From the NCBI RefSeq assembly GCF_003336245.1, contig NZ_QPHM01000001.1, positions 1,240,001 through 1,304,000 of the forward strand: DNA of 64,000 nucleotides, given 5' to 3'. This stretch comes from Haloplanus salinus (GTDB taxonomy: Archaea > Halobacteriota > Halobacteria > Halobacteriales > Haloferacaceae). This document shows, in pieces, positions 50,566-59,582 of the stretch (its first letter is position 1; every line of letters starts with the position of its first letter). The translations under genes were made by a program, and so were the position numbers. The notes below the pieces were generated by a model that worked only from the letters and a program-made list of their open reading frames with translations, was not told where the DNA came from and searched no databases.

Positions 50566-51028
50566 ATCGTCGCCCGCTCGCGTGGCCGCCGCCGCCGACG
50601 TCCTCGCCGCGGACCTCCTCGTCGGCGGTCCCGCCCGGGCGGCGCTGGACCACGTCCGCGAGCACTCGTGGGTGACCCTCGTCGCCAGCGACCCCCTTCT
50701 CGACGACGCCGCGGCCGTGATCCGGTCGCTCGGCGACGCCGAGATGGCGCGGGGGTGGCGCGTCCGCGTCGTCGAGGAGTGCGAACTCGTCGCCCACCCC
50801 GACGACGACCACCCGGCGCTCGCCGCCGCATACCGCGGCGGCGCGATGCATCTCCTGACGCTCGACGACGCGCTCCTGTCGGCGTCGGCGGGTGCCGCCC
50901 TCCGGGGGCGCGTCGAGACCAGTCCGCGACATCCACGTGCGTTCGCGTCGCTGTTCGACGCCGAGAGCCTCTACCGTGAGGTGGTGGGCGGCGACTATCC
51001 GGGACCGGATCGGGATCCGCGAAGCTAG
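50552..51028 (+). CDS. Hypothetical haloarchaeal protein
   Basis: A 158-residue protein with PIN-like alternation: ADVLAADLLVGGPARAALDH, SWVTLVASDPLLDDAAAVIR, GGAMHLLTLDDALLSASAGA and a C-terminal FASLFDAESLYREVVGGDYP. The Asp residues after strands could form a PIN-like site, but I am not sure. ATG 50,552 is used; a GTG 6 bp upstream is also possible. The end overlaps the convergent XTP pyrophosphatase gene by 4 bp. Confidence 0.6.
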   Translation: MPTTESSPARVAAAADVLAADLLVGGPARAALDHVREHSWVTLVASDPLLDDAAAVIRSLGDAEMARGWRVRVVEECELVAHPDDDHPALAAAYRGGAMHLLTLDDALLSASAGAALRGRVETSPRHPRAFASLFDAESLYREVVGGDYPGPDRDPRS

Positions 51029-51654
51029 CGCCCCGCGTACCACTCGGTGAACTTCGCGAGCGCCCGGCCGCGATGGGAGACGGCGTTTTTTCCGGTCGAT
51101 CCCATCTCCGCGAACGTCGTCCCCTCGTGTTCGAAGATGGGATCGTAGCCGAAACCGCCGCTGCCCCGTGGCTCGACGATGCGGCCACGGACGACGCCCT
51201 CGAAGAGTTTGACGGGGAGATCGGTCGCGTCGTCGCCCTCGTCGGTCCCCACGGCGGCCGCCGCGGCGCGGTCCCCTCGATCGATTGGGTCGGGGCTGGC
51301 GTCGAAGGGGTCGCCGTCACAGTACGCGAGGACACAGCGGAAGGCGGCGCGGGCCGGGTCGTCCCCGCGCCGGGCGAGTTGGCCGACGCGTTCGACGCCG
51401 ACCGTCTCCTCGACGTACGCGGAGTAGGGACCGGGGAAGCCGTCGAGACGGTCGACGAACAGGCCAGCGTCGTCGACGAGGACGGGGGCGCCGGCGTGAC
51501 GGTAGGCCTCGCGGGCGCCGCGGGCGGCGATGGGTTCGAGCGTCGGCGCCTGGATCTCGGTGTAGTCGAAGTCGAGTTGCGTGACCGAGCCGTCGTCGAG
51601 ATACTCTTCGGCTTCGCGAACCTTCCCGGCGTTCGTCGTGACGTACCGGAGCAT
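51025..51654 (-). CDS. rdgB: XTP/dITP pyrophosphatase (HAM1/RdgB family)
   Basis: A 209-residue enzyme that hydrolyses non-canonical purine triphosphates to monophosphates. N-terminal [35 protein letters not shown] with catalytic Asp; C-terminal [20 protein letters not shown] and [10 protein letters not shown], all diagnostic. A short acidic insertion ([12 protein letters not shown]) is haloarchaeal. ATG at 51,652-51,654; the frame continues open upstream but without coding character. Confidence 0.95.
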   Translation of the reverse strand: MLRYVTTNAGKVREAEEYLDDGSVTQLDFDYTEIQAPTLEPIAARGAREAYRHAGAPVLVDDAGLFVDRLDGFPGPYSAYVEETVGVERVGQLARRGDDPARAAFRCVLAYCDGDPFDASPDPIDRGDRAAAAAVGTDEGDDATDLPVKLFEGVVRGRIVEPRGSGGFGYDPIFEHEGTTFAEMGSTGKNAVSHRGRALAKFTEWYAGR

Positions 51655-51784
51655 GGCGGTCGTGGGGTCGGTCGGGGCAAAGAGGCGTCGGTCCGCCGTG
51701 ACGGCACGCGTGGGGGCGCCTCGGCGTCGGCAAACAGCAACTTTATCACCGGCAGGGAGCGAAAATCCTCCAAGATTACTCTCA

Positions 51785-53017
51785 ATGGCGACGGAAACAC
51801 ACCAGCAACCGGAGGTGAACATCGGCCTCGTCGGCCACGTCGATCACGGCAAGACGACGTTGGTCCAGGCCCTGAGCGGGTCGTGGACCGACCAGCACTC
51901 CGAGGAGATGAAACGCGGGATCTCCATCCGACTCGGGTACGCGGACGCGACGTTCCGAAAGTGCCCCGAGGTCGACGAACCGGAGGCGTTCACCGTCGAC
52001 GAGACCTGTCCCGACGGGGCGGAGAGCGAGGTGCTCCGGACGGTCTCTTTCGTCGACGCGCCCGGTCACGAGACGCTGATGGCGACGATGCTCTCGGGCG
52101 CGGCGCTCATGGACGGGGCGGTGCTGGTCGTGAGCGCGACCGAGGACGTCCCGCAGGCACAGACCGAGGAGCACCTGATGGCGCTCGACATCATCGGCGT
52201 CGAGAACATCGTCATCGCCCAGAACAAGATCGACCTCGTCGATCGGGAGCAGGCGGTCCACAACTACCAGCAGATCGAGGAGTTCGTCGAGGGCACCGTC
52301 GCCGAGGACGCACCGATCGTTCCGATCAGCGCCCAGCAGGAGGTGAACATGGATCTCCTCATCGGTGCCATCGAGGCGGAGATTCCGACCCCCGAGCGCG
52401 ACGAGAGCAACGCGGCCCGGATGTTCGCCGCCCGCAGCTTCGATATCAACCGTCCGGGGACGACCTGGGAGGACCTCAACGGCGGCGTCGTCGGCGGTAG
52501 CCTCGTCGACGGGACCCTCGAAGTCGGTGACGACCTCGAACTCCGGCCCGGCCGCGAAGTGGAGGAGGAGGGGCAGACGGAGTGGCGGCCGATCACGACC
52601 GAGGTGCGGTCGCTCCAAGCGGGCGGACGGTCGGTCGACGTGGCCCGTCCCGGCGGACTGCTCGGCGTCGGTACGGGCCTCGATCCGGCGCTGACGAAAG
52701 GGGACGCGATCGCGGGGCAGGTCGCCGGCGACCCCGGCACGCTCCCGCCGACCTACGAGTCCTTCGAGATGGGCGTGGAACTCCTCGACCGCGTCGTCGG
52801 CGAGGAGGGTGAGGAGATCGAGGAGATTTCCACGGGCGAGCCGCTGATGCTCACGGTCGGCACCGCGACGACGGTCGGCGCGGTGACGAGCGCCCGCTCC
52901 GGCGAGTGCGAAGTGTCGCTCAAACGCCCCGTCTGTGCGGAGGCGGGGGATCAGATCGCCATCAACCGCCGCGTCGGCGCGCGCTGGCGACTCATCGGTA
53001 TCGGCACCCTCAAGTGA
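51785..53017 (+). CDS. eif2g: Translation initiation factor aIF2 gamma subunit
   Basis: A 410-residue GTPase that delivers initiator Met-tRNA to the ribosome. G1 [13 protein letters not shown], switch I with [13 protein letters not shown], cysteines C60-ish and DETC of a partly kept zinc knuckle, G3 [10 protein letters not shown]4 AQNKIDLV, then the beta-barrel domains 2 and 3. ATG 51,785. The GTG start of the following PIN gene overlaps the stop. Its presence ties this region to core translation. Confidence 0.95.
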   Translation: MATETHQQPEVNIGLVGHVDHGKTTLVQALSGSWTDQHSEEMKRGISIRLGYADATFRKCPEVDEPEAFTVDETCPDGAESEVLRTVSFVDAPGHETLMATMLSGAALMDGAVLVVSATEDVPQAQTEEHLMALDIIGVENIVIAQNKIDLVDREQAVHNYQQIEEFVEGTVAEDAPIVPISAQQEVNMDLLIGAIEAEIPTPERDESNAARMFAARSFDINRPGTTWEDLNGGVVGGSLVDGTLEVGDDLELRPGREVEEEGQTEWRPITTEVRSLQAGGRSVDVARPGGLLGVGTGLDPALTKGDAIAGQVAGDPGTLPPTYESFEMGVELLDRVVGEEGEEIEEISTGEPLMLTVGTATTVGAVTSARSGECEVSLKRPVCAEAGDQIAINRRVGARWRLIGIGTLK

Positions 53018-53400
53018 CAGGACCACCCGTCGCCATGGACACCAGCGCGCTCATGATGCCGGTCGAATGCGACGTGCGCGTGTTCGACGAACTCGACCGC
53101 CTGCTCGGCGACGTCGAGTTCGTCACGCCGGCCGCGGTGATCGCGGAACTCGATCGGTTGGCGACGGGAGCGAGCGAGGAGGCCACGGCCGCGAGCGTGG
53201 GGCGGGACCTCGCCGAGCGGTGTCGCGTAGTGGAGACCGACACGTCGTACGCCGACGACGCGCTCGTCGAACTCGCCGATCGCGGCGAGTGTGCGTACGT
53301 CGTGACGAACGACCGTCCCCTTCGCGACCGGCTGCTCGAACGCGGGGTTCGGGTGATCGGTTTAAGGGGTCGGAACACACTGGCAATAACACAACCTTAA
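53014..53400 (+). CDS. PIN-domain protein (Nob1/VapC9-like)
   Basis: A 128-residue PIN nuclease-fold protein. The first strand [19 protein letters not shown] carries the first Asp; [14 protein letters not shown] has the Glu; [20 protein letters not shown] has the final Asp. Starting at GTG 53,014 keeps the first strand; ATG 53,035 would cut it. This gene conventionally lies between aIF2-gamma and RNA polymerase subunits in haloarchaea; it is not part of an obvious toxin pair. Possibly rRNA processing. Confidence 0.8.
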   Translation: MTGPPVAMDTSALMMPVECDVRVFDELDRLLGDVEFVTPAAVIAELDRLATGASEEATAASVGRDLAERCRVVETDTSYADDALVELADRGECAYVVTNDRPLRDRLLERGVRVIGLRGRNTLAITQP

Positions 53401-53401
53401 C

Positions 53402-53974
53402 ATGTACAAACGGGTTCGACTCAAGGATACGGTCGAGGTGCCGCCACGGCACCTCGCCGACGTGACGCCCGAGCGGGTGAAGCGCCTGCTCCAAGACAAG
53501 CTCGAAGGACGGATGGACGAGGAGGTGGGGAGCGTCGTGAGCGTCACCGAAGTGCACGACATCGGTGACGGCGCGGTGTTGCCCAACCGTCCCGGCGTCT
53601 ACTACGAGGCCGACTTCGACGCCATCACCTTCGATCCACAGATGCAGGAAGTCGTCGACGGGACGGTCGTCGAAGTCGTGGAGTTCGGGGCCTTCATCGG
53701 GATCGGCCCCGTCGACGGTCTGCTCCACGTCTCACAGATCTCCGACGAGTACCTCGCCTACGACGGTGAGAACCAGCAGCTCGCCTCGACGGAGACGAAC
53801 CGGACCCTCGGCGTCGGCGACGAGATTCGGGTCCGCATCGTCACCAAAAGCGTCGACGAGCGCAACCCGCGCGACAGCAAGATTGGACTGACGGCGAAAC
53901 AGCCCGGGCTGGGGAAGCACGGCTGGCTCGAAGAAGAACGACAGAAACGCGAGGCCCAGATGGAGGGTAACTGA
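53402..53974 (+). CDS. rpo7: RNA polymerase subunit Rpo7 (E')
   Basis: A 190-residue subunit that forms the polymerase stalk with Rpo4. N-terminal tip domain (YKRVRLKDTVEVPPRHLADV), GDGAVLPNRPGVYYEADFDA, then an S1 domain (VVDGTVVEVVEFGAFIGIGP, DGLLHVSQISDEYLAYD). ATG 53,402. The stop overlaps the Spt4 start, so the two are coupled. Confidence 0.95.
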   Translation: MYKRVRLKDTVEVPPRHLADVTPERVKRLLQDKLEGRMDEEVGSVVSVTEVHDIGDGAVLPNRPGVYYEADFDAITFDPQMQEVVDGTVVEVVEFGAFIGIGPVDGLLHVSQISDEYLAYDGENQQLASTETNRTLGVGDEIRVRIVTKSVDERNPRDSKIGLTAKQPGLGKHGWLEEERQKREAQMEGN

Positions 53975-54171
53975 TGGCCGAGGACCGCCTCGCCTGTCGT
54001 GAGTGTCACTTCATCAACGATCCCGATACGCAGACCTGTTCGAACTGCGGATCGTCGAGTCTCACGGAGGACTGGGCGGGCTACGTCATCATCACCCATC
54101 CCGAACGGTCGGACGTCGCCGAGGAGATGAACGTCTCCGCGCCCGGCGGCTACGCACTCAAGGTCCGGTAA
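53974..54171 (+). CDS. spt4: Transcription elongation factor Spt4 (RpoE'')
   Basis: A 65-residue zinc protein: CRECHFI and CSNCGSSSL give the four-Cys zinc site, followed by DWAGYVIITHPERSDVAEEM. It binds Spt5 and supports processive transcription. The start overlaps the rpo7 stop; the next gene begins 2 bp after its stop. Confidence 0.95.
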   Translation: MAEDRLACRECHFINDPDTQTCSNCGSSSLTEDWAGYVIITHPERSDVAEEMNVSAPGGYALKVR

Positions 54172-54173
54172 CC

Positions 54174-54704
54174 GTGCTCGAACTCCCCGACGACCTGCGG
54201 GGAGCGTTCAAGGATCCGCTGGGTCCCGTGTTCACCGACGCCGAGACCCTGCTCGCGGCCGACGGCGCCGGCCGGCCGCTGATCGCCGTCGGCGACGTGG
54301 TTACCGCCCACCTCCGCGACGCCGGCCACCCGCCGGACGTGGCGGTGATCGACGGCAAGACCGAGCGCCAGTCCGTCGACGCGTCGATCGACTGCTCGCT
54401 CCCCACTCCGGATATCGAGGTGTCGAACCCCGCGGCCACCCTCTCGCGCCCCCTCCTCGACGCGCTCGTCGAGGCGCTCGGTCGCGGCGACCCGACGACG
54501 GTCGGCGTCGACGGCGAGGAGGACCTCGCGGCGCTTCCGGCCATCCTCGCGGCGCCGCTCGGCGGCTGCGTCGTCTACGGCCAACCCGGTGAGGGGATGG
54601 TACTCGTGCCCGTGACCGACGAAACGCGGGCGCTCGCCCGTGACCTCCTCGGGCGGATGGACGGCGACGCCGACGCCGCGGTCGCGTTGCTCGATGCCCC
54701 CTGA
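54174..54704 (+). CDS. GTP-dependent dephospho-CoA kinase (DUF359)
   Basis: A 176-residue protein. LPDDLRGAFKDPLGPVFTDA, PLIAVGDVVTAHLRDAGHPP, VAVIDGKTERQSVD and VGVDGEEDLAALPAILAAPL, VVYGQPGEGMVLVPV match the archaeal DUF359 family, shown to phosphorylate dephospho-CoA with GTP in the last step of CoA synthesis. GTG start 54,174 follows Spt4 directly. Standard haloarchaeal gene order. Confidence 0.9.
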   Translation: MLELPDDLRGAFKDPLGPVFTDAETLLAADGAGRPLIAVGDVVTAHLRDAGHPPDVAVIDGKTERQSVDASIDCSLPTPDIEVSNPAATLSRPLLDALVEALGRGDPTTVGVDGEEDLAALPAILAAPLGGCVVYGQPGEGMVLVPVTDETRALARDLLGRMDGDADAAVALLDAP

Positions 54705-54768
54705 ACCACCCGCTGCCCGCTTCGTAATCCTTTTGTCCGGTTCGAGACCACGTATGGGTAACTGAACG

Positions 54769-55095
54769 ATGGATATCGACATCATCGCCGAAGACGAGAA
54801 CCCCATGTTGCATCGGACGGACGTTCGATTCGAGATCACACACGACGAGGCGACGCCCTCTCGGCTCTCCGTTCGTGACAGTCTCGCGGCCAAACTGAAC
54901 AAGGATTCCGCCGAAGTCGTCGTCCACGAACTCGACACGAAGTTCGGGATGCGGAAGACGATCGGGTACGCCAAGGTGTACGAGAGCCCGGATCACGCCC
55001 GCGACGTCGAGCAGGATCACATGCTCGACCGGAACAAGATCAGCCCGGACGCCGAGGACGCCGAGGACGCCGACGCGGAAGCCGAAGAAGCGTAG
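54769..55095 (+). CDS. rps24e: Ribosomal protein eS24
   Basis: A 108-residue small-subunit protein: DIDIIAEDENPMLHRTDVRF, SRLSVRDSLAAKLNKDSAEV, TKFGMRKTIGYAKVYES, with an acidic haloarchaeal tail. ATG 54,769. In other haloarchaea I recall rps27ae following it; here the next gene starts after only 6 bp and S27ae is not between them. Confidence 0.95.
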   Translation: MDIDIIAEDENPMLHRTDVRFEITHDEATPSRLSVRDSLAAKLNKDSAEVVVHELDTKFGMRKTIGYAKVYESPDHARDVEQDHMLDRNKISPDAEDAEDADAEAEEA

Positions 55096-55101
55096 CGCCG
55101 G

Positions 55102-56703
55102 ATGCGCGTTCTCGGTATCGAGGGCACCGCGTGGGCAGCCAGCGCCGCCGTCTTCGAGTACGACCCCGACGACCCCGCGCCCCTCGACGCCAATCCACCG
55201 GCTATCGGAACCGACGCCTACCAGCCCGAGAGCGGCGGCATTCACCCGCGCGAGGCCGCCGAACACATGGGCGAGGCCATCCCCACGGTGATCGAATCGG
55301 TGCTCGACGCCGCGGACGGCCCGGTCAACGCCGTCGCCTTCTCCCGCGGACCGGGGCTCGGTCCCTGTCTCCGCATCGTCGGCACCGCCGCCCGCGCCCT
55401 CGCGGAAACGCTCGACGTGCCGCTCGTCGGCGTCAATCACATGATCGCCCACCTCGAAATCGGCCGGTACGGCGCCGGCTTCGACTCGCCCGTCTGTCTC
55501 AACGCCAGCGGCGCCAACGCCCACCTCTTGGGCTACCACGACGGGCGATATCGCGTCCTCGGCGAGACGATGGACACCGGCGTCGGCAACGCCATCGACA
55601 AGTTCACCCGCCACGTCGGCTGGACCCACCCCGGCGGCCCGAAAGTCGAGGAGGCGGCGAAATCGGGCGACTACGTCGACCTCCCCTACGTCGTCAAGGG
55701 GATGGATTTCTCCTTCTCGGGACTCATGAGCGCCGCCAAGGACGCCTACGACGAGGGGACGCCCGTCGAGGACGTCTGTTTCTCGCTTCAAGAGACGATA
55801 TTCGCCATGCTGACCGAGGTGAGCGAGCGCGCCCTCTCCTTGACCGGAGCGGACGAACTCGTCCTCGGCGGCGGCGTCGGACAGAACGCACGTCTGCGGG
55901 AGATGCTGGCGACCATGTGTGCGGACCGCGGCGCACGGTTTTACGCGCCCGACGCGCGCTACCTCCGCGACAACGCGGGCATGATCGCCGTCCTTGGCGC
56001 GAAGATGCTCGCGGCGGGCGATACGCTCGCCGTCGGCGAGTCGGCGGTCGACCCGAACTTTCGTCCGGACGAGGTGGCCGTGACGTGGCGGGCGGGCGAG
56101 ACGCCGGTGTCGTTCGTACCCGTGGAGACGGCCGAGCGGCAGGGCGCCGAAGCGGTCGTCACCGTCGGGAGCGAGCGCGTGACCAAGCGCCGGCTCCCGA
56201 AGGCGTACCGACATCCGGCCCTCGACGCCCGCCTTCGCCGCGAGCGGACGGTCGCCGAGGCGCGCCTCACGAGCGACGCGCGCCGGGCGGGCGTGCCGAC
56301 GCCCGTCGTCCGCGACGTGGACGTGGCCGAGGCGACGCTCACGTTCGACGCGGTTGGAAGGCGCGACCTCGCCGCCGCGCTCACGCCCGCCCACGCCCGG
56401 ACCGTCGGCGAACACCTCGCGCACCTGCATCGCGCGGGCATCGTCCACGGCGATCCGACCGTTCGGAACGTCCGGGTCGGGGAGCGGATCTATCTCGTCG
56501 ACTTCGGCCTCGGCTACCACAGCGGCCACGTCGAGGATCACGCGATGGACTGTCACGTCTTCGGCGGGAGCGTCCGCGGGACGGCCACCGAGGCGGACGC
56601 GACGGCGACGCTCTCGGCGTTCGAGGAGGGCTACGACGCCGTCGGCGACGACGCCGTCATCGGGCGGTTGCGGGAGATAGAGAGGCGAGGGCGGTACGCC
56701 TAG
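55102..56703 (+). CDS. kae1-bud32: Kae1-Bud32 fusion: tRNA threonylcarbamoyladenosine synthase and kinase
   Basis: A 533-residue KEOPS component that makes t6A in ANN-decoding tRNAs. Kae1 part: LGIEGTAWAASAAVFEY, metal-binding HMIAHLEIG near 113-121, GASGA-like NASGANAHLL, VLGGGVGQNARLREML. From about 345 the Bud32 kinase: KRRLPKAYRHPALD, IVHGDPTVRNVRV near 447 and LVDFGLGYHS near 466-475. The Kae1-Bud32 fusion is normal in many Euryarchaeota. ATG 55,102. Convergent with, and overlapping by 4 bp, the zinc-ribbon gene. Confidence 0.95.
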   Translation: MRVLGIEGTAWAASAAVFEYDPDDPAPLDANPPAIGTDAYQPESGGIHPREAAEHMGEAIPTVIESVLDAADGPVNAVAFSRGPGLGPCLRIVGTAARALAETLDVPLVGVNHMIAHLEIGRYGAGFDSPVCLNASGANAHLLGYHDGRYRVLGETMDTGVGNAIDKFTRHVGWTHPGGPKVEEAAKSGDYVDLPYVVKGMDFSFSGLMSAAKDAYDEGTPVEDVCFSLQETIFAMLTEVSERALSLTGADELVLGGGVGQNARLREMLATMCADRGARFYAPDARYLRDNAGMIAVLGAKMLAAGDTLAVGESAVDPNFRPDEVAVTWRAGETPVSFVPVETAERQGAEAVVTVGSERVTKRRLPKAYRHPALDARLRRERTVAEARLTSDARRAGVPTPVVRDVDVAEATLTFDAVGRRDLAAALTPAHARTVGEHLAHLHRAGIVHGDPTVRNVRVGERIYLVDFGLGYHSGHVEDHAMDCHVFGGSVRGTATEADATATLSAFEEGYDAVGDDAVIGRLREIERRGRYA

Positions 56704-56990
56704 CAGTCGGCGCGCGATCCGTCGTCGAACAGCGTCGTCCACGCCGACCAGTAGCGGTGCCAGGCGTCGACGTAGCGCCGGAGCAGCGGCGAGGGACGGT
56801 CGTCGAGCACGCGTCGCTCGTCGACGACGCTCCGGCAGTCGGGACAGCGGAGACGCCGACGGCCGCCGACGGTACGGACGGTCCAGTCGCCGTCGGCGGG
56901 GCTAGCGTGGCCACAGGTCTGGCAGAACAGGGTAGCTTTGCGTTCGCTCGCGTCGCCGGTCGACGGGGACGAAACGGGGGCGGAACTCAT
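56700..56990 (-). CDS. Small zinc-ribbon protein (DUF8106-like)
   Basis: A 96-residue protein with CQTCGHASPADGDW and CPDCRSVVDERRV, a classical two-CxxC zinc ribbon, followed by an Arg/Trp-rich tail. It resembles haloarchaeal ribbon proteins annotated DUF8106 (from memory). Start ATG at 56,988-56,990. Confidence 0.7.
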   Translation of the reverse strand: MSSAPVSSPSTGDASERKATLFCQTCGHASPADGDWTVRTVGGRRRLRCPDCRSVVDERRVLDDRPSPLLRRYVDAWHRYWSAWTTLFDDGSRADC

Positions 56991-57051
56991 TACCCCAAAT
57001 ACGTTCCCGATCGGCATAATTCTGGCGCTAGAGAGTCTAAATCGGACGATA

Positions 57052-58095
57052 ATGAACGATACGGGGTGGCGAGGTGAGACGGCGAGCCACCGAAGACCTA
57101 TGTGGGAACGCCTCCTGTTCGAGGCCGTGCGCGGACCGATGGACGTGGACGCAGCGGCGGCGGTCTGTAGCGACATCGTCGACCGAGTGAGCGAGGCCGT
57201 CGTCGCCGACCGAACCTTTCTCGAGACGGTGCTGGCCGGAATGTTGGCCCGCGGGCACGTCCTCGTCGAGGACGTACCCGGGACCGGCAAGACCCTGACC
57301 GCCATCGCCTTCGCGGACGCCTTGGGCCTGGCGTTCAACCGCATCCAGTTCACCCCCGACCTCCTCCCCAGCGACATCACGGGCACTCACATCTACGACG
57401 AACACGAGGGCGACTTTCGGTTTCAGCGCGGCCCCGTCTTCGCCAACGTCGTCCTCGCGGACGAAATCAACCGCGCGCCGCCGAAGACACAGTCCGCCCT
57501 GTTGGAGGCGATGGACGAGGGGCAGGTGAGCGCCGACGGCGAGACGTTTCCCCTCCCCGACCCCTTCTTCGTCGTCGCGACGCAGAACCCCGTCGAGCAG
57601 GAGGGAACGTTTCGGCTCCCCGAGGCCCAGCGCGACCGCTTCGTCGTCGAGGTGTCGGTGGGCTACCCCGATCGGGCGGGCGAACTCGAACTCCTCGAAC
57701 GCCGGAGCAACCGCACGACGACGAAACCACAGGTCGACAGCGCCGTCGACGCCGCGACGGTGCGGACCCTCCGTGCGGTGCCGGAGTCGGTGACCGTCGA
57801 GCCCGCGGTGCGGGCGTATCTCGTCGACCTGGCACGGGCGACCCGCGAGGACGACCGCGTCGCGGTGGGTGTCTCGCCCCGCGGCGTCCAGCGGTTCTAC
57901 GAAGCGACGCGCGCGCGAGCCGTCGTCGCCGGGCGATCCTACGTCGCGCCCGACGACGTGAAAGCCGTCGCGCCGGCGGTGCTGACCCACCGCCTCGTGT
58001 TGACCGACGAGGCGTCCATTCGTGGCGTCGATCCGGCGGCCGTCGTTTCGGCCGTTCTCGATACGGTCGAGGTGCCGGCCGTGACGGCCGACTAA
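57052..58095 (+). CDS. MoxR-family AAA+ ATPase
   Basis: A 347-residue chaperone-like ATPase. Walker A LVEDVPGTGKTLTAIAF near 76-92, Walker B VVLADEINRAPPKTQSALLE, ATQNPVEQEGTFRLPEAQRD, all classical MoxR. ATG 57,052 is used; ATGs at 57,100 or 57,139 are alternatives. MoxR proteins work with DUF58/von Willebrand and transglutaminase proteins, encoded convergently next door. Confidence 0.92.
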   Translation: MNDTGWRGETASHRRPMWERLLFEAVRGPMDVDAAAAVCSDIVDRVSEAVVADRTFLETVLAGMLARGHVLVEDVPGTGKTLTAIAFADALGLAFNRIQFTPDLLPSDITGTHIYDEHEGDFRFQRGPVFANVVLADEINRAPPKTQSALLEAMDEGQVSADGETFPLPDPFFVVATQNPVEQEGTFRLPEAQRDRFVVEVSVGYPDRAGELELLERRSNRTTTKPQVDSAVDAATVRTLRAVPESVTVEPAVRAYLVDLARATREDDRVAVGVSPRGVQRFYEATRARAVVAGRSYVAPDDVKAVAPAVLTHRLVLTDEASIRGVDPAAVVSAVLDTVEVPAVTAD

Positions 58096-59582
58096 GCCCG
58101 CACCACTCCGAGCAGGATCACCGCCGCGGCGACGGCGGCCACTGCCCCCACGAGCGCCCCGTCCGGAAGCGCAACCACGCCGACGAGGCCGAGCGACGCC
58201 CACGCCACGCCGACGCCGGCCGTCGCGGTGGCGACGCTCCCGACGGCGTGGACGGCTTCGAGGCCTCCGGCCGACGACCGGCCGAGATCCGCCCGCACTG
58301 CCCGTGCCTGGTCGCTCACGTCCCACGCGACGACCCCAAGACCCACGAGGGCGAACGTCGCGAGCGCCGGTGCCTCCCCGGCGCCCAGGACGACCGCACA
58401 CGTCGACAGGCCCGCGCCGGCCAGCGCGCCCCCACGGTCACGGGCCGGAACGAGGTCGATCCAGAGGGCGACGCGGAGCGCCATCAGCACGCCCAACAGC
58501 GCCACGAGGACGGAGACGGCGATGCCGAGGACGAGTCCCGCCGGCGAGAAGGCGGCCAACAGGTCGGCCGCGACGGGGCGTACTGCCGGTGGAAGTCCCT
58601 CGACGGCGGCCCGGGTCCGTCCGCCAGCGCCGACGGCGACAAGGACGACGAGGACGCCGCCGGCCGTCGCGGGGAGCAGGCGGCCGAGCGTCGCGGCCGT
58701 CGTCCCCGCCGCAGCCCGAAGGAAGCGAGCGGCGAGCGCGAGCACTGCGGCGACGAGGGTAACGGTGAACAGGAGGAGTCGTGGGCCGGTCGGGACGACG
58801 AGTGCCGCGACGCCGGCGACCGGGAGCGCCTCGCGGACGGCCGGAATCGCCGTCGGGAGGCTCGCACTCGCGGCGACCACGCCGTATTTCGTCAGCGCCC
58901 GGCAGTCGGCGTCGAGGCGGGTCACGACCCGCTCGGCCGCTTGGCGTCGCGCCCGCGGCAGCAGTTCCGTGATCGGAAGGGCGGACAGCGCCCACCGACA
59001 GGCGAGCGCCGCGGCGACGACGAGACCGAAGAAAGTCACCAGCGCCGTCGTCGGGCCGCCGGGCGACAGCACCGGGTCGAGGAGCGCGCCCGGTGCCAAG
59101 TCGGGGACGGAGATGGCGTCGATCCGGGCGGCGAGCAGTGCCACGAACGCCAGCCCGACGACCGTCACCGTCGCGGCCACGGACCGGAACGTCCGCCGGA
59201 CCGCCCCGCCGGCGAGCGTGCCAGCCGCGCCGAACGCCGCCACGCCGGCGCCGACCGCGAGGGCGACGGCGGGGAGGGCCGCCACGGGTCCGCCGCCGAG
59301 GGCGCCGCGCTCGGCGGCGACGAGGACGACGCCCGCGACGCCACCGACGGCGACGAACGGGGTCAGCGCCGCTCCCGCTGTCGCCGCAGCGGGACCGTCG
59401 TGGGTTCCCACGAGGGTCGTGACGCCGAGGGCGACGCCCGCCGCCGCGGTCAGGGCGACGCCCGCCGTCGCGCCGCTCGTCACGCTCGCGACGACCAAGC
59501 CGACGCCCGTGGCGAGGGCGACAGTGAGGCTCGCCGGGCGGGTGAGACGGGCGCCGACCGCCGCGGCCGTCGACTCGCTCAT
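58092..59582 (-). CDS. Polytopic membrane protein (DUF7519-like)
   Basis: A 496-residue Ala/Val-rich membrane protein with many TM helices (LTVALATGVGLVVASVTSG, ALVTFFGLVVAAALACRW, LLLFTVTLVAAVLALAARF, AVAAVAAAVILLGVV). It is the last gene of the transglutaminase/DUF58 operon and overlaps the previous stop by 4 bp. As I recall such proteins are annotated DUF7519 in haloarchaea. Function unknown. Confidence 0.7.
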   Translation of the reverse strand: MSESTAAAVGARLTRPASLTVALATGVGLVVASVTSGATAGVALTAAAGVALGVTTLVGTHDGPAAATAGAALTPFVAVGGVAGVVLVAAERGALGGGPVAALPAVALAVGAGVAAFGAAGTLAGGAVRRTFRSVAATVTVVGLAFVALLAARIDAISVPDLAPGALLDPVLSPGGPTTALVTFFGLVVAAALACRWALSALPITELLPRARRQAAERVVTRLDADCRALTKYGVVAASASLPTAIPAVREALPVAGVAALVVPTGPRLLLFTVTLVAAVLALAARFLRAAAGTTAATLGRLLPATAGGVLVVLVAVGAGGRTRAAVEGLPPAVRPVAADLLAAFSPAGLVLGIAVSVLVALLGVLMALRVALWIDLVPARDRGGALAGAGLSTCAVVLGAGEAPALATFALVGLGVVAWDVSDQARAVRADLGRSSAGGLEAVHAVGSVATATAGVGVAWASLGLVGVVALPDGALVGAVAAVAAAVILLGVVRA

